Assembly: GCA_965203305.1 (NCBI GenBank)
Contig: OZ241874.1
Coordinates: 2,542,001 to 2,606,000 of the forward strand
Reading direction: 5' to 3'
Length of the DNA stretch: 64,000 nucleotides
Source: Bin80 sp965203305
GTDB taxonomy: Bacteria; Bacteroidota; Rhodothermia; Rhodothermales; Bin80
Made by a program: the position numbers and the translations under genes. Below are positions 30,231-40,602 of this stretch, piece after piece. The notes under the pieces are model-generated. The model ran no database searches. It was given only the letters and a program-made list of their open reading frames with translations, and was not told the DNA's origin. The first letter of the stretch is position 1. Every line of letters starts with the position of its first letter.

Positions 30231-33200
30231 GCGCAAAGCTCCGTCTGTGGACTTCACCTGCATGACCTGCACCGACGGATCCAGCGAGACATATCTCCGC
30301 GTTGCTTCATCCAGCATCAGGTTCCCTGCCAGGGTGCTCACCGGCATCATGGGATCGGTCGGGTCCATCACCTGCACCCGCGCTGCTCCGAGATCTGCCG
30401 ATCCATGTACCAGTCGTACCTCTGCCTTGGTGGCCACCGACGAGGTCATCCGCATGTCCAGCACCTTCAGCTTCGGTTCTGCCAGACTCCCGTGCGCAAT
30501 CACCACCGTATTCGTGTTCGGATTCAGGGACAGGGTACTCGTGATCGCCTGCTCTGCTGGCACTCCCGCCGCCTGGATCTTCAGCACATGACTGCCGGCT
30601 CCCACCGGACGATAGGCCGTGGCACTGCGGAACTGCATTCCACTGCTAATTCGGATGTCCCCCAGATGCAGGTCTATCGGGCTTGTCAGTGGCAAGTTAT
30701 GGATGAACTGCAGGTTCGCCCGTCCTCCGCTCAGATCGGCCTGGTCAATCGGATTCTCAATCCCGTTCGCCGCAACCCCGAAGATCGCACAGCTCCCTAG
30801 GCCAATCCCTTCCTGCGTCAGGTGCACCACTCCGTTCAGATAGCCGTTCACGGCAAACGATTCTGCATCTGCCTGGGCAGGAACCCGTCCCGCCAGCTGT
30901 GCCTTCTCTTCCCACTCACAATCCCACTGCACAATCCGGAGTCCGCTGGCATCTGCCACATTCCGCAGTCCTGCTGCCGCCAGCCGGATGTTCGTATTCG
31001 TGGGCAGCGACTCCGTCCCCAGATCCACCTTCCAGAACAGATCCGCATGCACATCCAGGGTCAGGCTGCCACCCGCCGTCGGAACCGTGAGGTTCTCCCA
31101 TTTTGGCATGTCTCCCTCTGAGAGCATGACTGGCGATACGGTCACGGCGGTCGTGTCATTCAGATCGGAAGGCAGCTGCAGGATGAGCGGACGGTAGTAC
31201 GACAGGGTATCCTGATCCGTTTTATGGTCCATTCCCACCGGGAACAGATACCCCCCGCTCTTGAAGCCGTCTCCTGCCGTCCCCTGCAGCAGGTGCCGAG
31301 CGACCGGACCACCGATATACGACTGCCGGGAGCCACGCAGAATCGTGGCCTTGCATTCCTCGTCACTGTCTGCCCCGCACTTGCTCCCTTCCTGCGCCGT
31401 ACTCCGCCCGCGGAGCTCCTGCTCCACCTGCACATTCTGCACGGTCCACATAAACATGCTGTCCATTGGCATGCTGTGAATCTTCCCCTGCCGGAGCGTC
31501 AGTGTGGCTGCCTTCTGCTGCATGACATGGCTTTTGAGCAGCAGTCCCTTTGCGTTATTCACCGTGACACTGTGCAGGGCTGTCGTATCCCCGGTCATCA
31601 CCTCCTGCGCCTCCTTGCCTGTGAACTCCACCGTCGCGTTCAGATCTCCCTTCTTTGCAAAGTGGAAGCCCCCGTGCACCATCAGTACGGGCATTCCGTC
31701 TGTCACATAGCGCGACGCATCCGCTGCCACCATGAAGTCCCCCATCACCGTTTTCGTTGCCCCGGAATGCAGGCGCACCCCCGCGACATCCTCCATCACC
31801 GTCCCCTTCGTTTGCATAAAGTCTCCGTGAATCAGGATAGACCGCTTTGCCGCAAGGTTATAGCGGGAATTCAGCCCGCCGGTCCCGCTGATCGTGAGGT
31901 CCCCCATGAACTCTGTCGTTTCCGCGCGTGGCCAGATCGTGGCCGAGCTCAGAGCGACATCCTTGGTGATCACTGCCTTCTTGCTGCCGTCTGTGATTTC
32001 TACCGATCCCTTCATGGCGGACAGGCTGTCCACGGTAAGCATCTTGCCGTCCCCTGTGGCACTCTTCAGGTAGAGCGTCCCGTCCCAGTTCCCGGTGCCC
32101 GGGGTCATCGTGCCGTCAAAGACGACAGTCTGCAGCATCTTGCTGTCGGCACTTGCATCAATGGTGGTCTGCTTGCTTCCCTTCGGCACTTTGATCATGT
32201 CCGCGGTCAGGCTTCCCGTCAGGGTCAGCAGTACATCTGGACGACTGTCTCCCTGCACGCTGTTTCGCTTGTTTGTGTCTTCCGGGCCCAGCATCAGGGT
32301 CCCGTCTCCCAGATTGATCATGGCATCTTTTGCAATGCTCGCCTGGGCGGTATTGCTGGCATACTTGCCCTGCTGCACCCGTCCCAGCACATGCAGGTCC
32401 CCGCCCCCGGTCATGAGCTTGCTCTTGCCATTCACGCTCACCTTCCCGTGCACCACGACATCCTGTCCCTCCGTATGCAGTTCCCCTGCTGCGACGACTA
32501 CACTGTAATTGTCTACCTTCGTGGCATCGGCATCCGTGCGATGCAGCGTAGAGGTCCCCACGGTCAGCATCCCGTCCACCATCAGCTTCCCTTTGGTGAT
32601 CATCAGTTTGCCCATAATCGAGCGGTCTCCGCTCGTGGTGATCTCGGCACTGGCATGATTCACGATCACATCCCGCGGGTCAAACCATTCCAGCGCATCG
32701 GTCACTGTGCGCTTGCCCGGCGTGATATAGGTCAGAATATACCGGTCATTGATGTTGGCCGTTTTTGCCTTGTCCGTGGAGATGCTCCCCGGATCATTGG
32801 CATCCTTTTCCAGCATCCCGTTCTGGACGGTGATATGGTCCGTCACATGCAGGGTGGAGTCCGCTGTGCTCTCCACATCCACCAGCGACAGCGTGCCACT
32901 GCATAACTCCAGCATCTTCGTCTTTACCATCTCATCCAGACGCAGGATGCCCCGATCCCCGACATCAACGGACAGAACCTCCATGGTCGTGGCCAAAGCC
33001 GCCTTCTTCACCAGATCGGTGGCCCGGCTCCCGTAAGTCAGCCATTTGATTGTGGAGCTCGCGTCCAGCTCCCCATCCAGCTCTCCCTGCAGGAGCAGGG
33101 ACTCGGTCACCTTCACCTCCTTTGCCATCAGTTCTGCGCGGGGCCCAACATGTAGCGTTTTCACCGTCAGCGGCCCTTTCCCCGGTTCCACCCGCAAATC

Positions 33201-35095
33201 CCCAAGCGTCACCAATGCGTCCAGCGTGAGCCCAAGAGTGGCATCTCCGATCACAACGCTCTCCGCAGCCTCCGTCAGCACGATCCGGTTCCCGAAGGTC
33301 AACGACGCATCGCTCGCCCTGCACATCCCTTGACTCATGGAGGTGGAAGCATGCTTCATCCCAATCGCCTTTCCCCGTGCCCCCAAGTCTCCGCCCACAA
33401 GCAGGTTGTGCGCCGTTCGGCGGGTAGCCCCACTGACCGTCTTTGCGTCCGAATCCAGATACACCCGCCCCTTGCCTCCAAAACTCACCGTATCCTCAAT
33501 CACCAGGTTTCCTCCAACCGACGACACCAGAGGGAGATCCTCCTTGGCATCATCCTGGACCAGCGGGGCCATGAACAGCACCCGAGGCGCACATGAGGTC
33601 GTATTACCCGAATTTTCATCATCACCGGCGGGAGGTGCATCGTCATCCTTTGTCACTTCCGGAATGCTGCTGGAATACACATTCAGATCCCCTGCAATCG
33701 TCACGAGACCCGCAAACTGGACCCCGGGAACATGGTGGGCGTTTTCCTTTGTACGGCCCTTGATTCGCTCAATCGTGTATTCACAGGTATACGTCTCTCC
33801 CTCATCGGCCAGAGCCCCTGGAAACTGCCTTGGAAGATGGCCACGTCGGGCACTGGCATCGGTGATCTGCTCCCCAAGGGTTCCATCATTCGCTCCGAAG
33901 GTGGCTGTGTGATCGTAGGGGGTCCCCCCGTCCTGCATCGTCACATTTCCCCGGATCGTGGCTCTCTTCTCAAACAAAATCCGGGAATCGTTCCACTGCG
34001 CCACATCTCCGTCCACGATCACATCTTCCCGGAAAATGAGGTCCGTGGTCAACTTTCCGCTATGCGTGTTCGGATCATCAATTTCTTGAACATCGTTCTG
34101 AATCCCGCCGGTCACCGTGATGGGACCCACCTGCGTCAGCCCCAGCACGCACACATTGCCCATGGCAATCAGGTAGAGCCCTGCATTCAGTGTACCGCTC
34201 CCCTCAATGAAAAGGCAGTCAGCAACGGTGAGCCCCTGATACAGAGGCTTATATTGAACATGAGTAAGAAAGTCACCAGCCCCTGCCCGGCCTTCGTACT
34301 CATCATCATTGTTCAGGCTCGCAAGCGTGATCGGATGACGGGATCCCTTGGTCACATCTTCTATGGCACCATCCAGGACGAATATTTCCCCAAATTTACT
34401 GCCTTCCTTGAGTGTTCTGGATCCCATGTGGAAATAGAGATCCACATTATCCAGCCGCAGGGTCGCCCCGCGCTTGACAATCAGTTTGCCCCAGACGCGA
34501 AACACGCCCGTCTCCGTCCCCGCAGACTTGACCGTCAAATTTTCGGAGACGATCAGTCCCTCCAGGGTGACTGTCGTCTCATCTGCGGGAATCGTCAGTG
34601 TGCCAGCCACAGTGACTCGCTCGTCGGAGCCATCCTTGTCGGAGAAAAAATGAAGTCTGTGCGCCCGGCTCCCGGATAAAAGCGTAACATCCGCAAACTG
34701 CGCCGACACCTCCTCTTCCAATCGCACACTCCCGGCCGACGCAATCTGGAAATTGCCCGTGAACTCAATCTTTCCCTTCACCCTGGCAGCACTTCCCTTC
34801 ACATAGGTCCCGAACGTAATCACCGCGGTCAGAGAAGAATTCGTGCCCGTAGGAGCAGCTAGCCGGACCGCCCCCCCTGCCCGGCGAACCCGAATCCGCC
34901 AGATGTCATCGTCATCGCTTTCTTGGTTCTGCTTGTTCGCAAACGCATACGCCAGCGTACACGGTTCAGCCTCGGTACATGCCGTCCCGGAACCATGGAC
35001 TGGATCAATGTAGGTCTGTGCTAAAGTGTCGGGGATGGCCAGCAACAGGACCAGAAGGGAAAATACCCCCCCCCTATTTTTTGCAAGTGTTTCAT
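30231..35095 (-). pseudogene. N-terminal body of giant repetitive surface protein, frame-shifted signal and cut 3' end
   Basis: About 1,605 residues are open from a TTG at 35045. Thirty-odd tandem beta-strand units of the pattern LxVxGxL...VxG (for example LKVHGKVSVNGKSK) suggest a parallel beta-helix. The last part (VRLVHGSADL, FIHNLPLTSP) resembles DUF4397 repeats and continues into the T9SS domain at 27442. An ideal signal peptide starts at ATG 35095 (MKHLQKIGGG, then FSLLVLLLAIPD and TLAQ) but needs ten G residues where nine are present (35066-35074). With nine, the body is not in frame with this ATG. The 3' end is cut by the IS at 30230. Likely an exported adhesin or surface coat protein, currently off. 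Confidence 0.8.
35066..35074 (-). repeat. G9 homopolymer in signal-peptide coding region
   Basis: Nine G residues on the coding strand, inside the signal peptide of the giant surface protein. Ten (or seven) would bring ATG 35095 into frame with the body; nine or eight do not. This is the classic form of a slipped-strand contingency tract, although a base-calling error at the homopolymer is the plain alternative. Confidence 0.65.
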
Positions 35096-35410
35096 AGGTT
35101 TATGTTGATTCATTTGATTTTGATGAAAAGTTTTGAACATGTGGTCAGACTACAGAAAAAACGTCTATCTTCTTGTTATACACACTAAACGGAGACTATG
35201 ATCAATCCCTTCGGAAAATTTTTGCCGGGGTGCCCTCCCGTCATCTTTTTTGGAGGATGGTTTGCCTGTTGCTCAACAGGGATGAGCCACCGATAGAGTC
35301 TGCTCCGGGAACCAGTATAGCATACCCCGGCATACAAACCGCGAAACGGGGGACATCATTCAGAAAATCAGAGTTCTATCCCAGACCCAGTCAAAACTTG
35401 ACGGTCCCCA

Positions 35411-35496
35411 GAATATCCCTATACCCGATCTGATATGCCTGCAAGCACTCTTAGTGTGATACTTCCTCGTCATGCGGGATTTTTGCAACAGGCTCC
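35411..35496 (+). pseudogene. Relic of the Eco57I-like methylase N-terminus
   Basis: It encodes EYPYTRSDMPASTLSVILPR then HAGFLQQA, matching KYPYTRPDVPASTPRAIFLR then RTGFLQEA near the start of the 57190-61554 gene. Nucleotide similarity is high over about 85 bp and then ends on both sides. This is the only remaining piece of a second copy. Confidence 0.65.
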
Positions 35497-35522
35497 CTCC
35501 CGTACAAGAGTGCTGATCCTGT

Positions 35523-35996
35523 CTAGTTGTTGTTGCAGCCTCCCGTGCTGGCTGTGGAGATCTCAATCTCCAGACTGAGAAGTATGCGATGCCAGGACTT
35601 CACCAGATTCGCACAATGTGCTTCTGCCTCGTGGTCCATCCTCAGCTTTTCTGCATCTTCCACCCCCAGCCACCCTTCCAGTCTATCCCTTAACACAGTA
35701 AATGCGATGGACTCATTGGTGGCTTCAAGAACCTCAAGTGTCAGACTCCGAAAGGGAATCTGTCTTGATTCAGCCAGATCGTACTCTACATTCTGATTGA
35801 AAGCCGAGCGTGCCATCGTTCCCTCCTTTCCCCCAAACTCACGGTAGTGTACATGAATGACGGAGACAGACAGACCGCCATATACGAGTCGGGCACTGTA
35901 CCTGCGCCGGTATCCACCACGCATCTCTGCACTTACCATCTCATTCCCAACTGCGGTACGGATTGTATCACAGACCGCGTAAGTCCTGGAGTCCAT
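35523..35996 (-). CDS. Hypothetical protein, 157 aa (or 97 aa)
   Basis: The strongest ribosome-binding site (aggaggga) precedes the internal ATG at 35816, giving a 97-residue product starting MARSAFNQNVEYDLAESRQI. The longer frame from 35996 is rich in R/G/V. The C-terminal half is acidic and helical (EGWLGVEDAEKLRMDHEAEA) and ends CNNN. No membrane segment. Family not recognised. It is the last gene of a minus-strand group that starts with the DNA methyltransferase. Confidence 0.5.
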   Translation of the reverse strand: MDSRTYAVCDTIRTAVGNEMVSAEMRGGYRRRYSARLVYGGLSVSVIHVHYREFGGKEGTMARSAFNQNVEYDLAESRQIPFRSLTLEVLEATNESIAFTVLRDRLEGWLGVEDAEKLRMDHEAEAHCANLVKSWHRILLSLEIEISTASTGGCNNN

Positions 35997-36235
35997 AATT
36001 GAATACTGTCTTCAGTCCTCTCAACCCGCCTGGGCCTGGACAGACAAGGATACAGGAGTGGAGTTCATCTCTCTGCTACATGAATTATTGTCAAACACAG
36101 TTGGCATCAGTCAGTGATAAAAGGCGGGCGAATCTCCATATTGCCCCGTATACCTAATGGAAACGTTCCGGGACAACTCTGCACACTGACCATGAAACCG
36201 TCACACATCTATGGCAGAGTCTGGAGGGGCAGTTA

Positions 36236-36812
36236 TCAAAGAGTCCGTATCCAAACCACCATTTTTGAATCTTCCTCCACCCCACACGCCTTTGTAATTG
36301 CGTCATGTGCTCCACTCATGTTGACATCATAAATAAGGGGAGCAGAACCTGCCACGGGCAAAATAAATTCAAACGGAGTCTCAGCAGCCCAAATACTGCT
36401 CCGCACCTTTGGGGTAACAAAGTCAACCATTGCCACACCAGCAAAGTATTCTGCTCTCCATTGATCCTCCTGCCCGTCTACCTTGACCCTGATGTCTACC
36501 AAGTATTTTTGTGGAAACTTGTCCGGGTAAATCTTGAACGCTTCGCCGTTCAACTTGAAGGAGTCGTCCGCCTCCAGGAAGGCAGTGGCTACACTGTTCC
36601 TCCGCTCACAAAATGCAGACAGGGTTATAGGCGGACCATCTTCATCATTCTTGGGACGAGTTGGAGCTGACCTTGCAAAAAGACCACCCGTCGGAATTCC
36701 CCACTCATCCTCCTCGGTAAATGTCTGCCATCTCTCTGCCCTTCCACACGACGAAAACAGGACGGCAACGAGAAGCAGGGAAGCAAATCCTGCAATACAC
36801 AGGTATTTTCAT
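36236..36812 (-). pseudogene. Lipoprotein paralogue with start-proximal frameshift
   Basis: The frame from 36808 downstream is open (190 codons) and encodes a lipoprotein signal KYLCIAGFASLLLVAVLFSS then CG, a linker and a domain ending SAPLIYDVNMSGAHDAI. The ATG at 36812 is one base out of frame because of an AAAA run (36806-36809); with three A residues it would read MKYLC. Domain end matches the neighbouring lipoprotein (GDLIYDSDMTGAKKAI). Either a recent frameshift, a slippage switch or an error. Confidence 0.6.
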
Positions 36813-36888
36813 CATAGCCACGCATTTCCAGAGGACTCTGCGTCCGGGGATATGTCAGATTTTACAGTTCAGAAAGTCTGCCCTTTTC

Positions 36889-37509
36889 TTAACGATCATC
36901 AAATGTTTTAGCAATGGCTTTTTTGGCACCAGTCATATCAGAGTCGTAGATCAAATCTCCCCAGCCTCTTGTCGGGACAATGATCTTGAGCCTGGAGGCT
37001 TGTGCCCACCGCGCTCCTCCGCTTGCCTCCACAGGGCCGACATTACAGCCAGAGGTAGGTTCGTACGGAGAATACAGTTCCAGCATATCTGGACTGCCGT
37101 ACTTTTCCGTCCATGAACCACTCCACTCTTCTTTGCGTCCATTGATGATCACTGCAAGAGAGTAGATCTGGAATGCATCGTCTTCAAGGGGAAATTTAAG
37201 TCTAGGGCCAAGTCCATACGCACTCTGCTCACCGCCCGCAAGATTTATCACATCTGCCTCGGACTGGATGATACTTGCAGAGCGAACAAAGGAATGACCG
37301 ACCCTCAACCGCAATATTTGACCTTCGCCACTGACGGAGGATGTCCACGGGGAGAGTGCAACGAATCTTCCTGATGGATCCCCCCGGTCATCTTTTATCT
37401 CCTCCAACTTCCATTGAGATTTCGACTTCCCCATGTTTTCTGATTCAGATTGGCAACAAGCTGTTGTAATTGTTATTCCTAACGCGATGATGAACAGAAG
37501 ACGAGTCAT
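36889..37509 (-). CDS. Lipoprotein of unknown function, 206 aa
   Basis: Signal peptide MTRLLFIIALGITITTACC with a lipobox-like TACC at the end, then a serine-rich linker and a beta-rich domain ending GWGDLIYDSDMTGAKKAI. Its ATG overlaps the stop of the upstream DNA methyltransferase by four bases (ATGA), so it is translationally coupled to it. The gene after it is a degenerate paralogue. Location is outer or inner membrane, facing the periplasm. The coupling to a methyltransferase is unusual for a lipoprotein. Confidence 0.7.
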   Translation of the reverse strand: MTRLLFIIALGITITTACCQSESENMGKSKSQWKLEEIKDDRGDPSGRFVALSPWTSSVSGEGQILRLRVGHSFVRSASIIQSEADVINLAGGEQSAYGLGPRLKFPLEDDAFQIYSLAVIINGRKEEWSGSWTEKYGSPDMLELYSPYEPTSGCNVGPVEASGGARWAQASRLKIIVPTRGWGDLIYDSDMTGAKKAIAKTFDDR

Positions 37510-38429
37510 TCAACTCCATCAAAGAGCATGCATGCCTCGTACTCCTGAATTCTTTTCAGTGCACACTTGTGATACTCAGAATTGGACTCGAAGCCAATAA
37601 AATTGCGCTTCAGAGAAATGGCCGCCTCAGATGTTGTCCCGCTTCCCATGAAAGGATCCAGGACAGTCTGCCCGGATTGCGTCGTTAACGTTATCAAATA
37701 CTTGATCAGGTTGACCGGCTTCTGTGCTTCATGAGTTCTCTTCTCCCTCTTAATAAATCCGAATTCAAGAATATTTGTAGGACTCGTTCCATTCATTTTA
37801 CACCCGTCTATATTCAGGGCTCCCACTCCATGTTCCAGAATATTGTCCGTAACGGTCCCGCCTATCCTGTATGGCTTCATGAACCAGGCTATGGGTTCAT
37901 AAATGGGGGCCAGATTTCCCAGCCTCCATCCCTGCCATTTCAGGGCTTCTTCCATCAGCCCTCTTCGCTCCAGAACAATGCTGACTCTTTGCGCACGATG
38001 GTGGGCGGAAGGCTTCTTCCACGCCAGAGTGTCTTTCAGAAGAAATCCGCTCTCCTCAAACGCATTGATCACCCTGTGGATGGTCCGCCTCGCTCCAAAT
38101 ACAAAGAGAAACGCACCATTTTTCATTTTGGGGTATACTTGGACTGCCCATTTCTGACACCACTCCTGGTATTCCACTCCGATGTTTCTGTCCGAATGTG
38201 CCCAGCCATTGATCGGCTTGCCCCTTCTCTTAAAGCCTGACTTCCCCTCCTGAGCCGGCGACTCGCCCAGCAAGGCGGAGTTGGTATTTCTGTGCAACAC
38301 ATCCCAGTCATCCAGTGCTATTCCGTAGGGTATATCCGACAGAAACAGATCAATGCTTTCATTCTCAAGATCAGGAATGAAATTGGTGCAGTCACCTAAT
38401 GTAATCTTGTTTAGATAGGCTTCATTCAT
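37506..38429 (-). CDS. Beta-class DNA methyltransferase (type II-like)
   Basis: 307 residues from ATG 38429, where the similarity starts (MNEAYLNKITLGDC). Catalytic motif IV appears first as SDIPYG (about 31-36) and the AdoMet motif I last as LDPFMGSGTT (about 254-263), the order of beta-class N6-adenine or N4-cytosine enzymes. Motif IV has Ile in place of the first Pro of the usual DPPY form, which is tolerated in the family. No restriction endonuclease is next to it; the following gene is a lipoprotein. It may be solitary and regulatory, or the cognate nuclease is lost. Confidence 0.85.
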   Translation of the reverse strand: MNEAYLNKITLGDCTNFIPDLENESIDLFLSDIPYGIALDDWDVLHRNTNSALLGESPAQEGKSGFKRRGKPINGWAHSDRNIGVEYQEWCQKWAVQVYPKMKNGAFLFVFGARRTIHRVINAFEESGFLLKDTLAWKKPSAHHRAQRVSIVLERRGLMEEALKWQGWRLGNLAPIYEPIAWFMKPYRIGGTVTDNILEHGVGALNIDGCKMNGTSPTNILEFGFIKREKRTHEAQKPVNLIKYLITLTTQSGQTVLDPFMGSGTTSEAAISLKRNFIGFESNSEYHKCALKRIQEYEACMLFDGVE

Positions 38430-38478
38430 CAGGCAAGGTAATGGCAGCGAATCCGGTCTTGTACTTCTGTCACAAGTA

Positions 38479-39129
38479 CTACCTCTCCCCTCTTTCCCGA
38501 ACACGCTGAAGAGGCTCTGTTACAGAGCGGGCAATGCTCGCCAGATGCTCTCCAATCCTCCCGATGGAAGAGGCCCCAATCGTACACGGCACGATCTCGT
38601 TCGCAGGCAGCTCCGAGTTTGCCAGTGAGTTCAGAATGCCTCTCATCATCTTCGCAATTCGCTTCTGTTCATTCTGAACCTCCTCCGCATTCCCGATATC
38701 TCCCTCCAGAAAACAGTCCCGCGTTGCATCAAACTGCGATAGCGTCTGGTTGCGAAGTACACGAATCTCATCCACCGTGGATCCAATCCGCGGGCTGGTC
38801 GCCAGTGTGGCCGCCCACTCTATCACGCGCCCCATCCGCCCGATTCGCTCCGCCTCTTGAGCAACCGTCAGAAGTTTCATGCAGAGAACCAGCTCGCGCT
38901 TGGGGTCAATATTCAAGTGCTCCAGCACGGCGAGACGTACGGACTGCTCCCGCTTTTGGATCACAGCTTCCTGGGCTGACAGGTCCTCGTCAAGAATTTC
39001 GTTTTCCAGCAACCTGCCACTTGAGGCAGCCAGCAAACTGCGCCCTGTATCTATCATCACCTTGATGTCATCCAGAGCATCCCGGATGAGCGGAGGCTGG
39101 CTTCCTGTAAGAAAATCTAAAAATCCCAT
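38479..39129 (-). CDS. PhoU-like helical protein
   Basis: 216 residues, starting MGFLDFLTGSQPPLIRDALD. Helical bundle with VIQKREQSVRLAVLEHL and the second PhoU-like half HLASIARSVTEPL; E-R-I-G-R (AERIGRMGRVIEWA) matches the metal-binding helix of PhoU repeats. Full-length PhoU has two such repeats; this protein is about that size. Role in phosphate signalling is inferred; no pst or phoR genes are adjacent. Follows nadD by 21 bp. Confidence 0.7.
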   Translation of the reverse strand: MGFLDFLTGSQPPLIRDALDDIKVMIDTGRSLLAASSGRLLENEILDEDLSAQEAVIQKREQSVRLAVLEHLNIDPKRELVLCMKLLTVAQEAERIGRMGRVIEWAATLATSPRIGSTVDEIRVLRNQTLSQFDATRDCFLEGDIGNAEEVQNEQKRIAKMMRGILNSLANSELPANEIVPCTIGASSIGRIGEHLASIARSVTEPLQRVRERGER

Positions 39130-39150
39130 GATTCTCCAGTGAAATGCCTG

Positions 39151-39759
39151 TTAATTCCTGTCTGTGCTCTCTCCCGCATACAGATTGTGTTCAACAATAT
39201 AGTCAAGTACGCCTTCCAGTACCAAATAGCGCACTGACTTTCCTTCCAGGAGTCTGCCCCGAATATATTCAGCACTGAGAGGCATCACGGGAGCTACCGC
39301 ATATTGAACATTCCCTTGCATGTATCCAGGCAACCCCATGTCTTCAAACGGATGATCTGTACGGGGATATGCCAGCAGTTGTTGTGTGGACTGAATAATC
39401 CTCTCCGGCTCCGACCACGTATCAAACTGAGCCAGGCTGTCACTCCCCAGGATCAAATAAAGCTCCGCCCCCCTGTACTGTTCCCGAAGTGCATCAAGCA
39501 TCCGTATCGTGTATGTTGGCCCGTCAAGCGTTCTCTCTATATCAGAAGCCACAAAGGACGTATGATCCCGGGTGGCAGCATGCACCATGCCAAGACGATC
39601 TTCATACGGGGTGAGCTGATGCCTTGACTTGTGAGGCGGATCATACGCAGGAACCCAGATAATCAGATCCAGTGCAAACTGTGACCGCATCGCCTCGGCA
39701 ATTACGGAGTGAACCACATGCGGCGGATCAAAACTGCCACCGAAAATCCCCGCCTTCAT
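39151..39759 (-). CDS. nadD: Nicotinate-nucleotide adenylyltransferase
   Basis: 202 residues. The signature GGSFDPPHVVH (about 6-16) is the nucleotide-binding loop of the NadD class, with PHKSRHQLTPYEDR and the C-terminal LSAEYIRGRL (ISTxxxR-like) motif. It adenylates nicotinate mononucleotide in NAD synthesis. Lies 9 bp after bamD and 21 bp before the PhoU-like gene. Confidence 0.95.
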   Translation of the reverse strand: MKAGIFGGSFDPPHVVHSVIAEAMRSQFALDLIIWVPAYDPPHKSRHQLTPYEDRLGMVHAATRDHTSFVASDIERTLDGPTYTIRMLDALREQYRGAELYLILGSDSLAQFDTWSEPERIIQSTQQLLAYPRTDHPFEDMGLPGYMQGNVQYAVAPVMPLSAEYIRGRLLEGKSVRYLVLEGVLDYIVEHNLYAGESTDRN

Positions 39760-39768
39760 CCGATTCTT

Positions 39769-40569
39769 CTACGACGAGGCATCATTCGCGAGCAGCTCCG
39801 CAAGCTTGCTCTCCGCCCGAGTACCAAGTTCTCTGGCCTCATCCATCAGCTCGCTCTCCGGGAACAGATCTACCAGCCTCTGATAGTGAGTAATCGCCTT
39901 CTGGAGCCGTTCAGGCTGCCTCGCCGCGATGCTCTGTGCGCTGAACTCTATATAGCAGCGGATAGCACCAACCAGGGCATCGTCTGCCAGCGGCGTGTCA
40001 GGATACTTGTCAAACACAACCTCATAGGACAGGGCCGCTGCCTCATGCAGTCCTCTCCGCTCGTAAAGCTTCGCAGCATGAAACTGCTTGTCAGCCAGTT
40101 TGCGGCGTAGCTCTCCCACGCGCTTGACCGCAACTTCCACGGAGTCATGGCTGGAATAACGCTGGATATACAGATTGAAAACATCTACTCCCCTGCGAGT
40201 ATTTGTCTGATCCAGCTCAATCTGTGGTGATCGCTGATAGAAGGTCATCGCTCGCTCAAATTCTGCATCCGGAACCCGGGAATCTGCCCTGTACACCTCT
40301 GTAAATCGCGTATATTCGCTGGCTGCCAGAATGTAGTCCCTGTTCTTGTAGTGAGACCGCGCAAGATAGAGCTGGGCATCCGCCGCCCACTCATGCGTTC
40401 GCCCAAAATCAAATACCCCCTGAAAATACTGGGCTGCCCGGCCATACCGGCCATACTCATAATGGGACAGTCCCTTGTCGTATGCATCCTTTGGAGAGTC
40501 ATAACGGAGCCTCCCCGATCCAGAGCATCCGGCTATCAGAAACAATACAATGAACAGTCTTCTTTGCAT
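39769..40569 (-). CDS. bamD: Outer membrane assembly lipoprotein BamD-like
   Basis: 266 residues with a lipoprotein signal (MQRRLFIVLFLIAGCSGSG, lipobox IAGC) followed by TPR repeats typical of BamD: KGLSHYEYGRYGRAAQYFQG, AQLYLARSHYKNRDYILA and YPDTPLADDAL. BamD is the essential BAM lipoprotein for beta-barrel insertion. Precedes nadD by 9 bp, an arrangement often seen in Bacteroidota. Confidence 0.9.
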   Translation of the reverse strand: MQRRLFIVLFLIAGCSGSGRLRYDSPKDAYDKGLSHYEYGRYGRAAQYFQGVFDFGRTHEWAADAQLYLARSHYKNRDYILAASEYTRFTEVYRADSRVPDAEFERAMTFYQRSPQIELDQTNTRRGVDVFNLYIQRYSSHDSVEVAVKRVGELRRKLADKQFHAAKLYERRGLHEAAALSYEVVFDKYPDTPLADDALVGAIRCYIEFSAQSIAARQPERLQKAITHYQRLVDLFPESELMDEARELGTRAESKLAELLANDASS

Positions 40570-40602
40570 AAGGCAATCCTGATCTGATTCTGGTCCCCTG
40601 TT

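Noticed and set aside
31224..32906. 560-aa plus-strand ORF
   Set aside because: Antisense to the giant surface protein, low-complexity shadow of its repeats.
31000..34700. Repeats in the giant protein as a CRISPR-like array
   Set aside because: The repetition is at protein level (beta strands), with no regular spacer-repeat DNA structure.
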